A DNA stretch of 64,000 nt. Origin: Sphingomonas xinjiangensis (GTDB taxonomy: Bacteria; Pseudomonadota; Alphaproteobacteria; Sphingomonadales; Sphingomonadaceae). The translations under genes were made by a program, and so were the position numbers. Position 1 is the first letter of the stretch. Each line of letters opens with the position of its first letter. Below, piece after piece: positions 62,552-64,000 of the stretch. The notes beneath the pieces are model-generated. The model saw nothing but the letters and a program-made list of their open reading frames with translations. It did not search any database and was not told the DNA's origin. The DNA lies in assembly GCF_014199255.1 (NCBI RefSeq), contig NZ_JACIJF010000003.1, positions 310,001 through 374,000 of the forward strand. Direction: 5' to 3'.

Positions 62552-64000
62552 CCGCCGAAAGCGCGAGCGCATGCGCCGCCTGCTCATCGTGCTGGTTGCG
62601 CTCGGCACATTGGGAGCGGCGATAGGAGCATGGTTCCACCTCGCCCGAGATACGGCGCCAATGAGCGCTGAAGAGGTCGTGCGGCGCGGCGCGGCGGCGC
62701 TCAGGGCGCATGACGCGACACGTGCGCGCGATCTCGCCGCGGCCGCGGTACGCGATGCACCGAACAGCGCGGCGACCCATTTGCTACTCGCCAAATCGAT
62801 GCTGGCGCTTGACGATGGCGTGGGGGCCGAGGCGGAGCTTAAGCGTGCTGTCGAAACGGGCGCAGACGCAAAACTGCTAGCGCATCTTCGCGCGCACGCA
62901 TTCTTGCTGCAGGGCGACGGGACCAAGGCACTGAGCGAAGCAGCTAATGCTGTTGCGACAGGTCGCCCTTATGGGCTGCGCATCAGCGCCCGAGTCCTGG
63001 CGGACCGTGGAGAATGGACCGCCGCCGGTGACTTGTTCGACCAAGCGCTTCGGCTTGCACCACGGGATCCCGATCTATGGCTCGACACCGCGCGGTTCAG
63101 GTTGGCGGCGGGAGACGTGCTCGGGGCGAATGCGGCTGCGCAACGCGTTCTCCAGCTGGATTCGAACCATGTCGCCGGCCTCCTTGTGCGTGGCGAGCTC
63201 GTCCGCGCGCAATACGGTTTGGTCGCCGCACTCCCCTGGTTCGAAGCAGCCCTCAAGCATGATCCCCGCGACTACAGCACGCTTGTGGAGTACGCCGCTA
63301 CCCTCGGCGATGCTGGCCGGACTGTTGATGCACTCGCAGCCACTCGCCGCGTGCTTGTCGTGCGGCCGAACAGCCCACAGGCATTATACCTCCAATCGGT
63401 GATTGCGGCCCGCGCGGGCGATAGGGAGCTTGCGAGCACATTACTGGCTAAATCCGATGGGGCGATAGACGCCCTTCCGGCCGCCCTGCTCCTGAAAAGC
63501 ATTTTGGACGTACAGTCGGGTGACTACGAGCAGGCGATCACGCGATTGAAAGCGCTGATCGACCGGCAACCGCTGAACACAGCCGCTCGCAAACTGTTGG
63601 CTGCCGCAATGCTCCGGCGCGATTCGGCTTTGGAAGCTTTGAACGTGCTGCAGCCTCTGACTGGCCGAAACAAAACGGACAGCTACGCACTGCTTTTGGC
63701 GGCGCGCGGATTGGAACGGCGCGGTGACCGCGACGGCGCTGCCGCGTTGATCGATCGCAGTGGCGCTGCCAGTGCGAGCGTGGCCGGCGGCGCCTTCAGC
63801 GAGGATGACAGCCTGGGCACTCTTGCCGCTCAGGCAGATCAGCATCCTGATGATCCGGCTGCGCTAGTCGCCTATGTCCGAGGGCTTTATGGCAGCGGTG
63901 ACACCGCAACTGCCTTGAGCAAGGCGGAACAGGTCGCGTCCAGGAACCGCGCGATCCCTGCGGCGCAGTTGTTGCTAGGCGACATGCTTATGCTGGCAAA
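62535..64000 (+). CDS. PrsT-like TPR protein, partial (3' end outside window)
   Basis: The frame is open from ATG 62535 to the end of the window, giving 488 residues so far. AAGG lies 6 nt before the ATG, and it overlaps prsR by 17 nt. A basic start and one membrane helix (LLIVLVALGTLGAAIGAWFHL) are followed by many TPR-like helical pairs, e.g. EEVVRRGAAALRAHDATRAR, AATHLLLAKSMLALDDG and EYAATLGDAGRTVDALAATR. GAEAELKRAVETGADAK resembles PrsT proteins, the TPR partners of PrsK/PrsR, but there is no lipobox cysteine. The protein is probably anchored facing the periplasm. Confidence 0.75.
   Translation, partial: MTSNLSRRKRERMRRLLIVLVALGTLGAAIGAWFHLARDTAPMSAEEVVRRGAAALRAHDATRARDLAAAAVRDAPNSAATHLLLAKSMLALDDGVGAEAELKRAVETGADAKLLAHLRAHAFLLQGDGTKALSEAANAVATGRPYGLRISARVLADRGEWTAAGDLFDQALRLAPRDPDLWLDTARFRLAAGDVLGANAAAQRVLQLDSNHVAGLLVRGELVRAQYGLVAALPWFEAALKHDPRDYSTLVEYAATLGDAGRTVDALAATRRVLVVRPNSPQALYLQSVIAARAGDRELASTLLAKSDGAIDALPAALLLKSILDVQSGDYEQAITRLKALIDRQPLNTAARKLLAAAMLRRDSALEALNVLQPLTGRNKTDSYALLLAARGLERRGDRDGAAALIDRSGAASASVAGGAFSEDDSLGTLAAQADQHPDDPAALVAYVRGLYGSGDTATALSKAEQVASRNRAIPAAQLLLGDMLMLA

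Overview
The window looks like chromosomal DNA of a sphingomonad (Alphaproteobacteria, Sphingomonadales, probably Sphingomonas or a close relative). The evidence is high GC with many GTG and TTG starts, a large TonB-dependent receptor, a CIRCE-controlled groESL operon, an alphaproteobacterial sdh/mdh/suc/lpd block, an exopolysaccharide locus of the XrtA/PEP-CTERM type, and many GC-rich intergenic palindromes. No tRNA, rRNA, insertion sequence, prophage or CRISPR array was seen.

Layout. 1-5.4 kb: the 3' end of an acyl-CoA dehydrogenase, a 2OG-Fe(II) oxygenase flanked by two inverted copies of a palindromic element, a GntR regulator with a nitroreductase, a MerC-like membrane protein behind a 17-nt dyad, a POT-family peptide transporter and a probable 44-residue protein. 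5.4-17.2 kb: a TonB receptor, then an acetate-linked stretch (DUF485-ActP symporter, chemoreceptor, M13 peptidase, acetyl-CoA synthetase) and a small secreted protein. 17.2-22.3 kb: a four-gene MacAB-TolC-like efflux operon with MacB split into ATPase and permease. 22.4-30.8 kb: a MobA-like/XdhC pair, glycerophosphodiesterase, lipoprotein, phenylalanine hydroxylase, PrmA with an SDR, and two tandem globin-coupled chemoreceptors.

30.9-48.5 kb is the respiratory and TCA core: sdhCDA, then an intervening block (legumain-like C13 peptidase, ClpP-like peptidase, SDR, ArsR regulator), sdhB, zapE, a secreted GH2 glycosidase, mdh, sucD without sucC, sucA, sucB and lpdA. 48.6-54 kb holds a DUF1275 protein, a TRIC-type channel, an atypical sigma-70 family factor, a GNAT acetyltransferase and SppA. 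54-56.2 kb is groES-groEL behind a perfect CIRCE and a candidate RpoH promoter.

56.2-64 kb begins an exopolysaccharide/exosortase locus: mannose-1-phosphate guanylyltransferase (with a small HNH gene) faces away from an operon of the TIGR03013-type glycosyltransferase, histidine kinase PrsK, sigma-54 activator PrsR and a PrsT-like TPR protein that runs off the right edge. The features most worth following up are the paired C13/ClpP-like proteases inside a split sdh locus, the twin globin-coupled sensors, the atypical sigma factor, and palindromic repeats that appear to supply ribosome binding sites.
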